Source: Cohnella silvisoli
GTDB taxonomy: Bacteria > Bacillota > Bacilli > Paenibacillales > Paenibacillaceae
Assembly (NCBI RefSeq): GCF_021190915.1
Contig: NZ_JAIOAP010000001.1
Location: 434,001-498,000 of the forward strand
Reading direction: 5' to 3'
Length of the DNA stretch: 64,000 nt
The translations under genes were made by a program, and so were the position numbers. Below the pieces are notes generated by a model. The model saw only the letters and a list, made by a program, of their open reading frames with translations. It did no database searches and was not told the DNA's origin. This document shows positions 1 to 8,259 of the stretch, in pieces; the first letter of the stretch is position 1; the number at the start of each line of letters is the position of its first letter.

Positions 1-1365
1 ATTGCCGGGATAGGAACACTGCTCGGCGGTATTAACTTCATGGCCACAATCATTAATATGCGGGCGCCTGGGCTGTCTTTTATGAGACTTCCTATGTTCA
101 CATGGACCATCTTTATTACGTCAGCTCTAATCGTGTTTGCGTTCCCTGCACTGACGGTTGGTCTGGTTGCGCTCATGTTCGATAGGCTTTTCCACGCTAA
201 CTTCTTTGAAGTTGCTAACGGAGGAAATGAAGTGCTATGGGAGCATATTTTCTGGGTGTTCGGTCACCCCGAGGTATATATCCTGATTGTGCCGGCTTTT
301 GGAGTAATCTCAGAAGTTGTCAGCACGTTCTCGCGTAAGCGTCTTTTCGGTTACAGCTCCATGGTATTCGCAACCGTGCTGATTGCCTTCCTCGGATTTA
401 TGGTATGGGCTCATCACATGTTTACGACAGGTCTTGGACCGGTTGCCAATGGATTGTTCTCGATCGCGACGATGTTGATCGCGGTGCCGACCGGCGTGAA
501 AATCTTTAACTGGTTGTTTACGTTGTGGGGCGGATCGATTCGGTTCACGACGGCGAGCTTATTCGCAATCGGATTTATTCCAACCTTCGTTATGGGCGGA
601 GTCACCGGCGTTATGCTAGCGTCTGCGCCTGCGGATTACCAATATCATGATACCTACTTTGTCGTTGCTCACTTTCACTACGTTATCGTGGGCGGCTTGA
701 TCTTCGGTATTTTCTCAGGTCTGCATTATTGGTGGCCGAAAATGTTCGGACGCATGCTCAATGAAACGCTTGGGAAAATTACGTTCTGGACATTCTTTAT
801 CGGTTTCCATTTGACGTTCTTCATCCAGCATTTCCTTGGATTGCTTGGTATGCCGCGCAGGGTCTATACTTACTTAGACGGTCAAGGCTTCAATAACATG
901 AACTTTATAAGTACCATCGGCGCATTCTTGATGGGTATCGGTACGATTGCGTTCCTGCTCAACATCTTCATTACTTGGTCGAAGCCTCGTAACGCCGCGG
1001 CTGATGCTTGGGAAGATGGCCGCTCGCTGGAGTGGTCGATTCCTTCTCCGCCGCCGGAGTACAATTTCAAGCAAACTCCGCTCGTTCGCGGTTACGATGC
1101 ATGGTGGAAGGAAAAAATGGAAGGAAAGACGGCGATGACGCCAGCCGAACCGGTTGGATCGATTCATATGCCTTCGCCATCGATTCTGCCATTAATCATG
1201 AGTTTAGGATTGTTCATCGCAGGTTTCGGATTTATGTATGATCGTCTTATCGTAGGCGGTCTTGGTTTATTGATTACGTTCGCCTGCATGATCCTCCGTT
1301 CTTTGTATGACGATCACGGTTTCCATATCGAGCCGGAAGATCAGGATGAGGGGGTGCACGCATGA
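1..1365 (+). CDS. ctaD: Cytochrome c oxidase subunit I, 3' part
   Basis: The frame is open from base 1, so the gene begins before the window and the ATG at 40 is internal. About 454 residues are present, the C-terminal two thirds or more of the usual 600-620. Subunit I is the membrane core of the aa3/caa3 oxidase and holds heme a, heme a3 and CuB. Visible motifs are the HPEVY segment near residue 89 (CuB histidine and the tyrosine that cross-links to histidine), a His-His pair in AHHMF, and AHFHYV, which supplies heme ligands. The remainder is a run of transmembrane helices ending in an acidic cytoplasmic tail. Its stop overlaps the start of ctaE (ATGA), as in Bacillus ctaCDEFG. Confidence 0.96.
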   Translation: MAGIGTLLGGINFMATIINMRAPGLSFMRLPMFTWTIFITSALIVFAFPALTVGLVALMFDRLFHANFFEVANGGNEVLWEHIFWVFGHPEVYILIVPAFGVISEVVSTFSRKRLFGYSSMVFATVLIAFLGFMVWAHHMFTTGLGPVANGLFSIATMLIAVPTGVKIFNWLFTLWGGSIRFTTASLFAIGFIPTFVMGGVTGVMLASAPADYQYHDTYFVVAHFHYVIVGGLIFGIFSGLHYWWPKMFGRMLNETLGKITFWTFFIGFHLTFFIQHFLGLLGMPRRVYTYLDGQGFNNMNFISTIGAFLMGIGTIAFLLNIFITWSKPRNAAADAWEDGRSLEWSIPSPPPEYNFKQTPLVRGYDAWWKEKMEGKTAMTPAEPVGSIHMPSPSILPLIMSLGLFIAGFGFMYDRLIVGGLGLLITFACMILRSLYDDHGFHIEPEDQDEGVHA

Positions 1366-1982
1366 GCGCACACGATCACTTAGACGGACAGTTGCCGCAC
1401 GAACCGGAAAAAGCGACATTGGAAGCCCGCAATAAAATATTGGGATTCTGGATATTCCTTGGCGCGGAAACCGTATTGTTCGGAACGTTGTTCTCCGCAT
1501 TCTTGGCCTTGCGTCATAATATCGGAGATGGCCCAACCGCTAACGAGCTGTTCCAACTGCCGATGGTATTCGCGGCAACAATGCTCCTGTTGACTTCAAG
1601 CTTAACGAGCGTATTCGCGGTTCAGTCCTTGCATCACCATAAGAAGAACGCCATGGTCGGTTGGCTGGTCGTTACAATCGTGCTTGGGCTTTGCTTCCTT
1701 GGGCTTGAGATTTACGAGTTCTGGCACTATGTGCATGAGGGTCATGGTTTTACGACAAGCGCGTTCAGCTCCTCGTTCTATACGCTAGTCGGCTTCCACG
1801 GAGCTCACGTTGCATTTGGGGTACTATGGATCAGCCTCATCATCGGTCAAATTTTCAAAAAAGGCTTGACCGTAGTGACGGCACCGAAAGTATATATTTC
1901 AGCCATTTACTGGCATTTCATCGACGTTGTCTGGGTTTTCATCTTCACCGTTGTTTATTTGATGGGAAAGGTGGGCGGTTAA
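1362..1982 (+). CDS. ctaE: Cytochrome c oxidase subunit III
   Basis: A 206-residue membrane protein with about five hydrophobic helices, the normal size for the short Gram-positive subunit III. It contains the conserved FHGAHVAFG segment and ends in the HFIDVVWVFIFTVVYL helix typical of COX3. The subunit stabilises subunit I and helps proton delivery. The start ATG overlaps the ctaD stop and has a GAGGGGG ribosome-binding site in the ctaD coding end. ctaF follows after a few bases, so ctaDEF are one transcript. Confidence 0.96.
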   Translation: MSAHDHLDGQLPHEPEKATLEARNKILGFWIFLGAETVLFGTLFSAFLALRHNIGDGPTANELFQLPMVFAATMLLLTSSLTSVFAVQSLHHHKKNAMVGWLVVTIVLGLCFLGLEIYEFWHYVHEGHGFTTSAFSSSFYTLVGFHGAHVAFGVLWISLIIGQIFKKGLTVVTAPKVYISAIYWHFIDVVWVFIFTVVYLMGKVGG

Positions 1983-1986
1983 TCTC

Positions 1987-2310
1987 ATGTCGAGCAACCA
2001 TAACCATTCGGCTTCCGGAGAAGAGACTAAACGCCATAAGGTGGAAGGTCCGCAGAAACATATCGTCGGCTTCGTAATGTCGCTTGCGCTTACGATTATC
2101 GCTTTTGCGGCAGTATCCGCGGGCGAGATCAATCCGACGTTTACGTACATTATTTTGGTGGCGATGGCTGTCGTTCAGGTATTCATTCAGATGGCATTCT
2201 GGATGCATATGAAGGATCGCGGACATACGTTTCCGATTATAGCGATTTTTGCCGGCGTATTCGTCGTATTCACCATGGTGATCATGGCCCTGTATTGGGT
2301 TTGGTGGTAA
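1987..2310 (+). CDS. ctaF: Cytochrome c oxidase subunit IV (caa3 type)
   Basis: A 107-residue protein with a charged, His-rich N-terminus of about 30 residues and three hydrophobic helices. One helix contains the QVFIQMAFWMHMKD motif typical of COX4_pro/CtaF. It is a small accessory subunit of the quinol or cytochrome c oxidase. It lies directly behind ctaE and is the last gene before a terminator-like hairpin at 2332, so it closes the structural-subunit part of the operon. Confidence 0.93.
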   Translation: MSSNHNHSASGEETKRHKVEGPQKHIVGFVMSLALTIIAFAAVSAGEINPTFTYIILVAMAVVQVFIQMAFWMHMKDRGHTFPIIAIFAGVFVVFTMVIMALYWVWW

Positions 2311-2331
2311 GGAATCAATGGGTTTAATTGC

Positions 2332-2364
2332 AGAGAGGCGGGCCACAATCCGACCTCTCTTTTT
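2332..2364 (+). terminator. Hairpin with T-run between ctaF and ctaG
   Basis: AGAGAGG at 2332 pairs with CCTCTCT at 2354, with a second short stem inside, and a T-run follows. It could end or attenuate the ctaDEF transcript before ctaG. Confidence 0.75.
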
Positions 2365-2388
2365 ATGTAAAGAGGAGGTTGACGGCTT

Positions 2389-3312
2389 ATGTGGGGGTTG
2401 GAGTACTTTTCGTTTAGCGACTTGTGGAGTCCGATGTTCATGCTCTTCATGATGGCTGTCGTTGTTGTGTACACGTTCGTCGTCGGTCCTTGGAGACATC
2501 GGTTCGCAGGAAGTCAATCGGTATCCGTCCTACGTCAACTGTCTTTTATTATATCGATCGTGTTGTTGTATTTGACGCAAGGCGGCCCGTTAAGCTTGCT
2601 CGGGCATCTGATGTTCACGTTTCATATGACAAACATGGCCATAGCGTATATTCTTGTTCCCCCGATGCTGATTTACGGAATTCCGGATTGGTTATGGCGC
2701 TGGATGTTCCAGGCCGGATTCTGGAGGTTACCTGTTTTCCGGTTTATCATGAATCCGATCATCAGCTTGGCTTCGTTTACGCTTTTGTTTTCCATCTACC
2801 ACGTGCCGGATAATCACGATTGGATCATGACTCATTTTACGGTGCATCGAATTTATTACATCGTTCTATTTATTTCTGCAATGATGATGTGGTGGCATGT
2901 GTACTGCCCGATTCGGGAATGGAAAAGGATGTCCAATCTGCTTACGCTTGGTTATATCTTTATGAGCGGGCTGCTTCTGACTCCTGCTTGCGTGATGATT
3001 ATATTCGCCAGCGGACCGTTGTTCGCCGTCTATAACGATCCGCAGGTATGGGTTAAAGCGATGGGGTATTGCGTCTCGGGCAACCCCGCCGATCTGCTGA
3101 GCAAGTTCGAAGGACCCTCATTCTTCAATTTGATGAGCCCGAGGGACGATCAACAGCTGGGCGGCATCGTGATGAAATTAGTCCAGGAGTTCGTCAACGC
3201 GGCTGCGTTGTATGCGGTGTTCATGCAATGGTATCGCCGGGAGCGGGCGCGAGAAGACGACGACGCTCTGGATCCCGTGGCGACTAGCCGGTTGAGCGCT
3301 ACGGAGAGATAG
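2389..3312 (+). CDS. ctaG: Cytochrome c oxidase assembly factor CtaG
   Basis: A 307-residue polytopic membrane protein matching the Bacillus CtaG family (caa3_CtaG), with about seven hydrophobic helices and His-containing segments near the membrane face (LMFTFHMTNM, IYHVPDNHDW, WHVYCPI). In Bacillus, CtaG is needed for active caa3 oxidase and is linked to CuB insertion. This family is unrelated to the proteobacterial Cox11-type CtaG. The ATG at 2389 has a strong AGAGGAGG site just upstream. It may be read through from ctaF or have its own promoter; the short gap holds a terminator-like hairpin. Confidence 0.93.
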   Translation: MWGLEYFSFSDLWSPMFMLFMMAVVVVYTFVVGPWRHRFAGSQSVSVLRQLSFIISIVLLYLTQGGPLSLLGHLMFTFHMTNMAIAYILVPPMLIYGIPDWLWRWMFQAGFWRLPVFRFIMNPIISLASFTLLFSIYHVPDNHDWIMTHFTVHRIYYIVLFISAMMMWWHVYCPIREWKRMSNLLTLGYIFMSGLLLTPACVMIIFASGPLFAVYNDPQVWVKAMGYCVSGNPADLLSKFEGPSFFNLMSPRDDQQLGGIVMKLVQEFVNAAALYAVFMQWYRRERAREDDDALDPVATSRLSATER

Positions 3313-3363
3313 GCTCGGCGGATGAGAGATTTATTAACAATGTGTGACGGTGTGCCGAAACGT

Positions 3364-3392
3364 TTGAACAAACCGATTGGGACAGGTACAAT
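3364..3392 (+). promoter_or_regulatory. SigA-type promoter for the DUF420 gene
   Basis: TTGAAC at 3364 and TACAAT at 3387 are separated by exactly 17 bases. The gene starts 50 bases downstream. Confidence 0.7.
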
Positions 3393-3441
3393 AAGATAAA
3401 AGCAAGCTAGCAGTTATGATGATAGAGCGGGTGAATGTTAC

Positions 3442-3903
3442 ATGTCATGGTATGACATCTTTCCACTAGTAAGTACAAGCTTCATTCTATTAAGTGGAAT
3501 ACTCGTTGCCATCGGATGGCGGTTGATTATCAAGAAGAAACGGGAAGCGCACGAGAAGGTAATGGTTTCCGCCGCTATAGCGGCGAGTTGCTTCTTCATC
3601 ATCTATGTGTCGCGGACCATCTTCATCGGCAATACGATGTTTAACGGACCGGAAAGCTTGAAGACGGTGTACCTGATTTTCTTGTTGTTCCATATTGTAT
3701 TGGCTACGGTAGCGGCAGTATTCGGAATTACAACGCTGACGCTGGCCTATCGCAAGAAGTTCGCCAAGCACCGCAAGTGGGGTAAAGTAACGTCGCTTAT
3801 CTGGTTTGCTACCGTGATAACGGGAGTTACGGTATATGTTCTGCTCTATCTCTGTTATCCGGGCGGACATACAAAACCGGTTATCGATGCGATATTCGGA
3901 TAA
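3442..3903 (+). CDS. DUF420 membrane protein (YozB/CtaM-like)
   Basis: A 153-residue protein with four hydrophobic helices and conserved histidines (FHIVLATVAAVFG; KHRKWGK; the C-terminal GGHT). This matches the DUF420 family, which sits next to ctaG in Bacillota. Staphylococcal relatives (CtaM) are needed for aa3-type oxidase activity, so an oxidase-assembly role is likely, though inferred. It has its own SigA-type promoter at 3364 and is followed by a strong terminator, so it is a separate unit behind the oxidase operon. Confidence 0.88.
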   Translation: MSWYDIFPLVSTSFILLSGILVAIGWRLIIKKKREAHEKVMVSAAIAASCFFIIYVSRTIFIGNTMFNGPESLKTVYLIFLLFHIVLATVAAVFGITTLTLAYRKKFAKHRKWGKVTSLIWFATVITGVTVYVLLYLCYPGGHTKPVIDAIFG

Positions 3904-3910
3904 AAAGTCA

Positions 3911-3952
3911 AAAAAGAACCCTTGGACATGAGCGATCCTCGGGTTCTTTTTT
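3911..3952 (+). terminator. Rho-independent terminator after the oxidase region
   Basis: AAAAAGAACCC and GGGTTCTTTTT are perfect inverted arms around a 19-base loop, and the second arm ends in a T-run. Confidence 0.9.
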
Positions 3953-4087
3953 AGTTCAGTAGGCGTAGGTCTAAAGTAATATTTTGTCGGAAGCTGATTA
4001 GATAGCAGGGAATAACGCTTTAATTGTCGAATTGTGCATAGGACAATAAGAGTAATAAAATTGTTTTCGATCACAGCCAAGTAATAG

Positions 4088-4186
4088 AACAAAGGCAAAT
4101 CCGTCCGAAAGGCGGAGACGCAAAGCCACGGGTCTAAGCCGTTCCCTGAAGGGACGGGATGACAGCCGGGTTGCTCGGAGAGCTTG
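4088..4186 (+). ncRNA. Cyclic-di-GMP-I (GEMM) riboswitch
   Basis: The stretch has the class I c-di-GMP aptamer layout: AAAGGCAAA, a short hairpin with a GAAA-type loop, the conserved GACGCAAAGCC joining segment, then a second hairpin (GTTCCC-TGAA-GGGAC). A GC-rich hairpin and TTTTTT follow at about 4170-4197 and could act as the terminator switch. The only gene downstream is the 61-residue protein at 4243. Confidence 0.85.
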
Positions 4187-4242
4187 GTTTTTTGCTGTTC
4201 AAAATAGCACTAATCTGAATTAAACACTAGGGGGGGCAGTAG

Positions 4243-4428
4243 GTGGGTAAATTAAAATTAACGAACGGGAAAATGTATATCGTTACTTTGCAGAACGGGA
4301 ACACGATGGAAGGCGAACTGCATGATCTTAAATGCGTCGGAAATGAATTGTATTCGCTATGGATAGATATGGGGAGTCAGCTTGTGTATGTGCCGTTCAG
4401 CGATACCAAAGACATAAAGCTAAAGTAA
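4243..4428 (+). CDS. Small protein under c-di-GMP riboswitch control
   Basis: A 61-residue protein beginning with GTG behind a GGGGGGCAG ribosome-binding site. It is rich in beta-strand-forming residues and looks like a compact beta-barrel: alternating hydrophobic and polar residues with NGK, NGN and GSQ turns. No catalytic motif or membrane segment is visible and I do not recognise the family. Its start is about 55 bases after the riboswitch expression platform and it ends at a strong terminator, so it forms a one-gene regulon of the GEMM element. Its role may be in motility, biofilm or surface physiology because of the ligand, but nothing in the protein proves this. Confidence 0.75.
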   Translation: MGKLKLTNGKMYIVTLQNGNTMEGELHDLKCVGNELYSLWIDMGSQLVYVPFSDTKDIKLK

Positions 4429-4443
4429 TAGGACGTCCAATGG

Positions 4444-4493
4444 AAAAGACAGCATGCTTCCGAAAAGATTTCGGGAACATGCTGTCTTTTTTT
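4444..4493 (+). terminator. Strong rho-independent terminator
   Basis: AAAAGACAGCATG pairs with CATGCTGTCTTTT, with an inner CCGAAA/TTTCGG stem and a seven-T tail. It ends the small riboswitch-controlled transcript. Confidence 0.93.
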
Positions 4494-4590
4494 GGTGCGG
4501 CAAGTGGACAAACCCAGTCATGATATCGGCTTCCGCTTAATATAGATAAGAGTGATCGGTTGAGCCGGATTTCTGGAAAGGGTGAGACGT

Positions 4591-5427
4591 ATGCTGCATA
4601 TCGTTGCTTGCATTAAGCAGGTACCGGATACGAAGATCATCAAGATGAACCCGAAGACGAATACGATGGATCGCTCTAGCGCTCCTGCCATTCTGAATCC
4701 TTACGATTCGCATGCGGTGGAAGAAGCGGTTCGGCTCCGAGCCCGTTATGGCGGTGTCGTTTCGGTGCTTACGATGGGTCCGCCGCCGGCCGTTAAGGCC
4801 ATCCGCAAATGCATCGAGATCGGCGCAGACGAAGGTTATATGATTACGGATCGAGCTTTCGCGGGAGCGGATACGCTTGCTACGAGCTACGCGCTGACGA
4901 AAGCGCTGGAGAAGATCGGGCAGATCCTCCCGATCGACCTCATCATCTGCGGCAAAATGACGATCGACGGAGATACGGGGCAGGTCGGTCCGGGAATAGC
5001 GCGAAGGTTGGATATGCCGCCGCTAACCTCAGTCAACAAAGTTGTCGAGATTAATCAAGAGGAAGGTTATGCGATCGTGCATCGGAAGCTGGAGGATGGC
5101 TACGAGGTAATCCGATCGACGCTGCCTTGCCTCTTCTCGGTAGAGAAGGATATTAACGAAGTACCATACTCCACGATGCCGAATATGCTGAGGGCCGCGC
5201 GTTATCAGCCGCATATTTGGTCGGTGAGCGATCTATCCGACATCGACAAGGCACAGCTAGGCTTGAAAGGTTCGCCTACGATTGTCAGCTCGGTATGGGC
5301 GCCGCAGAAACCTCAAGGCGGCACGCTGCTGGAGGGCGACCCGGTGGAACAGATTCGCCAGCTTCTCGATATCGTGTTGCAGCGCAAAGAATTGTTCGAA
5401 GCTGCCTTAGGGGGTGGAACCCATTGA
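4591..5427 (+). CDS. fixA: Electron transfer flavoprotein beta subunit
   Basis: About 278 residues, the normal size for ETF-beta/FixA. It starts MLHIVACIKQVPDT and carries the family segments NPYDSHAVEEAVRLR and GKMTIDGDTGQVGPGIAR. I chose ATG 4591 rather than the in-frame GTG at 4582 because a GGAAAGGGTGAG site is correctly spaced for it. ETF-beta binds the cofactor that passes electrons into the FAD of ETF-alpha. The gene opens a four-gene fixABCX operon with very tight spacing. FixABCX complexes can bifurcate electrons from NADH to ferredoxin and quinone; whether this one does so or only feeds menaquinone cannot be read from the sequence. Confidence 0.93.
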   Translation: MLHIVACIKQVPDTKIIKMNPKTNTMDRSSAPAILNPYDSHAVEEAVRLRARYGGVVSVLTMGPPPAVKAIRKCIEIGADEGYMITDRAFAGADTLATSYALTKALEKIGQILPIDLIICGKMTIDGDTGQVGPGIARRLDMPPLTSVNKVVEINQEEGYAIVHRKLEDGYEVIRSTLPCLFSVEKDINEVPYSTMPNMLRAARYQPHIWSVSDLSDIDKAQLGLKGSPTIVSSVWAPQKPQGGTLLEGDPVEQIRQLLDIVLQRKELFEAALGGGTH

Positions 5428-6458
5428 ATTTCGATGATTATCGCGGAGTATGGGTGTTTATTGAGGAGAAAGACGGAGCCGTCGCCCCAGTATCTCTCGA
5501 GCTTCTGGGAGCAGGTCGGCTTCTCGCGGATAAAAGAAAGGCGGTGCTCGCAGGTGTGCTTATCGGCAGCAACGTAAAGGCGCTTGCGCGGACAGCGTTC
5601 GAGTATGGGGCCGACAAGGTGTATGTGTATGACGATCCGATCTACCGATTCTATCGGACGGAAACGTATATGCGGGCGATGCTCGCTTGCGTGGAGAAGC
5701 ATAAGCCGGAAATTCTGTTATACGGCGCCACTTCCACGGGTAAAGATTTAGCAAGCGCTGTGGCAACCGATCTTCCGACGGGTCTTACGGCAGATACGAC
5801 GCAGTTGGATGTAGAGGAGGACACAGGGCTGCTGCTCGCAAGTCGCCCTGCATTCGGAGGTAACATCATGGCGACGATCCTGTGCAAGAAATATCGTCCG
5901 CAGATGGCGACCGTCCGGCCTAAAGTGATGAAAGCGTTGCCCCGCAAAGCGAAAGCAGCCGGCGAGCTCATCGAGGAGAGCATTCCGATCACGGAAGACG
6001 ACATTCGCACGAAAGTATTGGAAATCGTCAGAACGACGACGCAACGGGTTCGGATTGACGAAGCCGATATTATCGTAGCCGGAGGCAAAGGACTTGGCGG
6101 GCCAGCGGGGTTCCAGGTGGTGCATCAATTGGCGGAGACGCTTGGCGCGGCGGTGGGGGCAAGCCGGGACGTAGTCGAAGCGGGCTGGATCGAGCATCAC
6201 CATCAGGTCGGGCAAACTGGGGTGACCGTGACGCCGAAGATTTATTTTGCCATCGGAATATCGGGTGCTATTCAGCACTTGGTCGGGATGCAGAACTCGA
6301 GCCTCATTATCGCCATTAACAAAGACCCCGCGGCTCCGATTTTTCAGTCCTCCCATTATGGAATCGTGGGCGATGCGCTGACGATCGTGCCGATGCTCAC
6401 CGAAGCTTTCAAAACCGCGTTAGGAAGAAAGGAAGAGGTCGATGCCGGAAAAGTTTGA
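5424..6458 (+). CDS. fixB: Electron transfer flavoprotein alpha subunit
   Basis: About 344 residues. The frame is open far upstream inside fixA, but the protein begins sensibly with NFDDYRGVWVF at a TTG (5424) that overlaps the fixA stop as TTGA, with GGGGTGGA ahead of it. The C-terminal half is the FAD-binding ETF_alpha domain: AGGKGLGG, VGQTGVTVTPKIY, GISGAIQHL and INKDPAAPIF. It pairs with FixA and hands electrons to the FixC flavoprotein encoded next. The TTG start with a stop overlap suggests translational coupling to fixA to hold a 1:1 ratio. Confidence 0.92.
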   Translation: MNFDDYRGVWVFIEEKDGAVAPVSLELLGAGRLLADKRKAVLAGVLIGSNVKALARTAFEYGADKVYVYDDPIYRFYRTETYMRAMLACVEKHKPEILLYGATSTGKDLASAVATDLPTGLTADTTQLDVEEDTGLLLASRPAFGGNIMATILCKKYRPQMATVRPKVMKALPRKAKAAGELIEESIPITEDDIRTKVLEIVRTTTQRVRIDEADIIVAGGKGLGGPAGFQVVHQLAETLGAAVGASRDVVEAGWIEHHHQVGQTGVTVTPKIYFAIGISGAIQHLVGMQNSSLIIAINKDPAAPIFQSSHYGIVGDALTIVPMLTEAFKTALGRKEEVDAGKV

Positions 6459-7737
6459 TGCGATCGTCGTTGGAGCGGGGCCCGCGGGAATTGCCTGCGC
6501 TTACGAATTAGCCAAAGCGGGCGTTAACGTGCTGCTTATCGAGCGGGGGGAGTACCCGGGGTCCAAGAACGTTATGGGCGGCGTGCTCTATCGCAAAATG
6601 ATGGAGGAAATCATCCCCGATTTCCACAAGGAAGCACCGCTAGAGCGCCCGATCGTGGAACAGAGGTTCATGATGATGGATAAGGCATCGGCGGTTACTT
6701 TTTCTTACAAGGGAATGGAATGGGCGGAGGAGCCGTTCAACAATTTCACCGTGCTTCGGGCCAAGTTCGATCAATGGTTCGCGGCGAAAGCCGTCGAGAA
6801 GGGCGCTTTGCTCGTTAATGAAACGGTCGTGCTGGAATGCATCGTGGAGAACGGTAAAGTCGTGGGCGTGAGAACGGATCGACCGGACGGCGAGCTAAGG
6901 GCGGACGTGGTCGTGCTCGCGGATGGAGTGAATTCATTGCTTGCCAAGTCGCTCGGGTTCCATAAAGAGTTCAGGCCCGACGAAGTGGCGCTGGCAACGA
7001 TGGAAATTCTGAAGCTCGACAAGAAAATCATCGAGGATCGTTTTAGCCTTGAGGAAGGTCAAGGCTGTACGATCGAGCTGTTCGGAGACGCGACCAAGGG
7101 CATCCTCGGTACCGGATTTCTGTACACGAACAAAGATACGCTCAGCATCGGCGTAGGAACGTTACTTTCCGGGCTCATCAAGCATAAGATAAAACCATAC
7201 GAGCTGATGGAATACGTGAAAACCCATCCGATGATCCGCCCGTACATTCAAGGAGCGGAGCCGCAGGAGTATCTCGCGCACCTCATTCCCGAAGGCGGGT
7301 ACAATTCGATACCGAAGGTTGTCGCTGCAGGTGTGCTCGTCGTTGGGGACGCGGCGCAGCTCGTGAATGCCATTCACCGCGAAGGCTCCAATATGGCAAT
7401 GACTTCAGGCAGGCTGGCCGCGGAGACGATCGTGGCGGCGAGGGAACGCGAGGATTTCTCCGAAGCTTCGCTGGATGAATACCGCAAGAAGCTCATGGGA
7501 AGCTTTGTCGGTCAGGATATGAAGAAATATAAGGATTCCACCCATCACTTCGACAAATTCCCGCAATACTTCGAGCAATATATTCCGATGATGAACAAGG
7601 CGGCAAGCCAGATGCTTACGGTAGACGGCTCATCCAAGTGGGAGAAGCAGAAGAAGATTTGGCAAGACATCGGGCCGGCCAAGCAGAAGTTCAAGATCGC
7701 CCGCGATCTGTTCCGGGCATGGAAGGTGATGAAGTAA
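6442..7737 (+). CDS. fixC: FixC, ETF-quinone oxidoreductase-like flavoprotein
   Basis: A 431-residue FAD protein. The N-terminal Rossmann motif is VVGAGPAGIACAYELAKAG, and the second FAD contact is VLVVGDAAQLVN near residue 300. Length and sequence pattern match FixC/ETF:quinone oxidoreductase proteins that lack their own iron-sulfur domain, which here is supplied by the separate FixX. It accepts electrons from ETF and passes them to menaquinone at the membrane. The start lies inside fixB (17-base overlap), and the stop is directly followed by the ATG of fixX. Confidence 0.93.
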   Translation: MPEKFDAIVVGAGPAGIACAYELAKAGVNVLLIERGEYPGSKNVMGGVLYRKMMEEIIPDFHKEAPLERPIVEQRFMMMDKASAVTFSYKGMEWAEEPFNNFTVLRAKFDQWFAAKAVEKGALLVNETVVLECIVENGKVVGVRTDRPDGELRADVVVLADGVNSLLAKSLGFHKEFRPDEVALATMEILKLDKKIIEDRFSLEEGQGCTIELFGDATKGILGTGFLYTNKDTLSIGVGTLLSGLIKHKIKPYELMEYVKTHPMIRPYIQGAEPQEYLAHLIPEGGYNSIPKVVAAGVLVVGDAAQLVNAIHREGSNMAMTSGRLAAETIVAAREREDFSEASLDEYRKKLMGSFVGQDMKKYKDSTHHFDKFPQYFEQYIPMMNKAASQMLTVDGSSKWEKQKKIWQDIGPAKQKFKIARDLFRAWKVMK

Positions 7738-8061
7738 ATGAGTGAACCGCAATCGCAACCGCAAGCCGCCGCCGCCGCGAAAGCGGCCAACATTGAGGAG
7801 AAGCAATATTTGCTCCGGTTCAACGCGGATACGCAATCTCACCTGCATGTTATGGACACGGAAGTATGCATGACGAGCTGTCCGGACAAGATTTGCACGA
7901 TTTTCTGTCCGGCCGAAGTGTACAAATGGGAGGATATACGCATGCACGTCGGCTACGAGGGCTGTCATGAGTGCGGAAGCTGCAGGATTGGCTGCCCGCA
8001 TCAGAACATCAAGTGGGTATATCCAAAGGGCGGGCACGGTATCGTCTTTCGACTCGGGTGA
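7738..8061 (+). CDS. fixX: FixX ferredoxin-like protein
   Basis: A 107-residue protein with an Ala-rich N-terminal extension and a C-terminal 4Fe-4S ferredoxin domain. The cluster motif CHECGSCRIGCP is preceded by paired cysteines in MTSCPDKICTIFCP. It is the partner of FixC, equivalent to the ferredoxin domain of eukaryotic ETF-QO. Its ATG abuts the fixC stop, which confirms the operon order fixA-fixB-fixC-fixX. Confidence 0.94.
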   Translation: MSEPQSQPQAAAAAKAANIEEKQYLLRFNADTQSHLHVMDTEVCMTSCPDKICTIFCPAEVYKWEDIRMHVGYEGCHECGSCRIGCPHQNIKWVYPKGGHGIVFRLG

Positions 8062-8076
8062 GGGGTGGGACGTGGA

Positions 8077-8229
8077 ATGAAAATTGGCGATCACGTTATT
8101 TTTGTGCAAGACGGCACGAAGGGAATCATTATGGAAATTCATGAAAACCTTTACCACATCGTGTGGGAGGATCACTTCAGCAGCTGGGAATACGGCGAGA
8201 CGTTAAGGAAACAAGAAGCTTACCCGTGA
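8077..8229 (+). CDS. Small (50 aa) protein at the end of the fix operon
   Basis: A 50-residue reading frame, ATG 8077 to TGA 8227, with a GAGGGGTGGG site upstream and only 15 bases after fixX. The sequence starts MKIGDHVIFVQDGTKGII, a beta-rich pattern like a KOW or SH3-type barrel, and ends in a charged helix. Its last codons form the left arm of the operon terminator, so stop and terminator overlap. Function unknown. The position suggests it is co-expressed with FixABCX, but no link to electron transfer is visible. Confidence 0.65.
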   Translation: MKIGDHVIFVQDGTKGIIMEIHENLYHIVWEDHFSSWEYGETLRKQEAYP

Positions 8230-8252
8230 ACGTTGCCGGGTAAGCTTCTTTT
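8213..8252 (+). terminator. fix operon terminator overlapping the last gene
   Basis: AAGAAGCTTACCCG pairs perfectly with CGGGTAAGCTTCTT around a 10-base loop, then TT. It serves both directions: the minus-strand gene at 8260 ends against it. Confidence 0.9.
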
Positions 8253-8259
8253 AATGGAA

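Noticed and set aside
5217..5423. Upstream extension of ETF-alpha to 5217
   Set aside because: It is inside fixA in another frame; the family N-terminus begins after the TTG at 5424.
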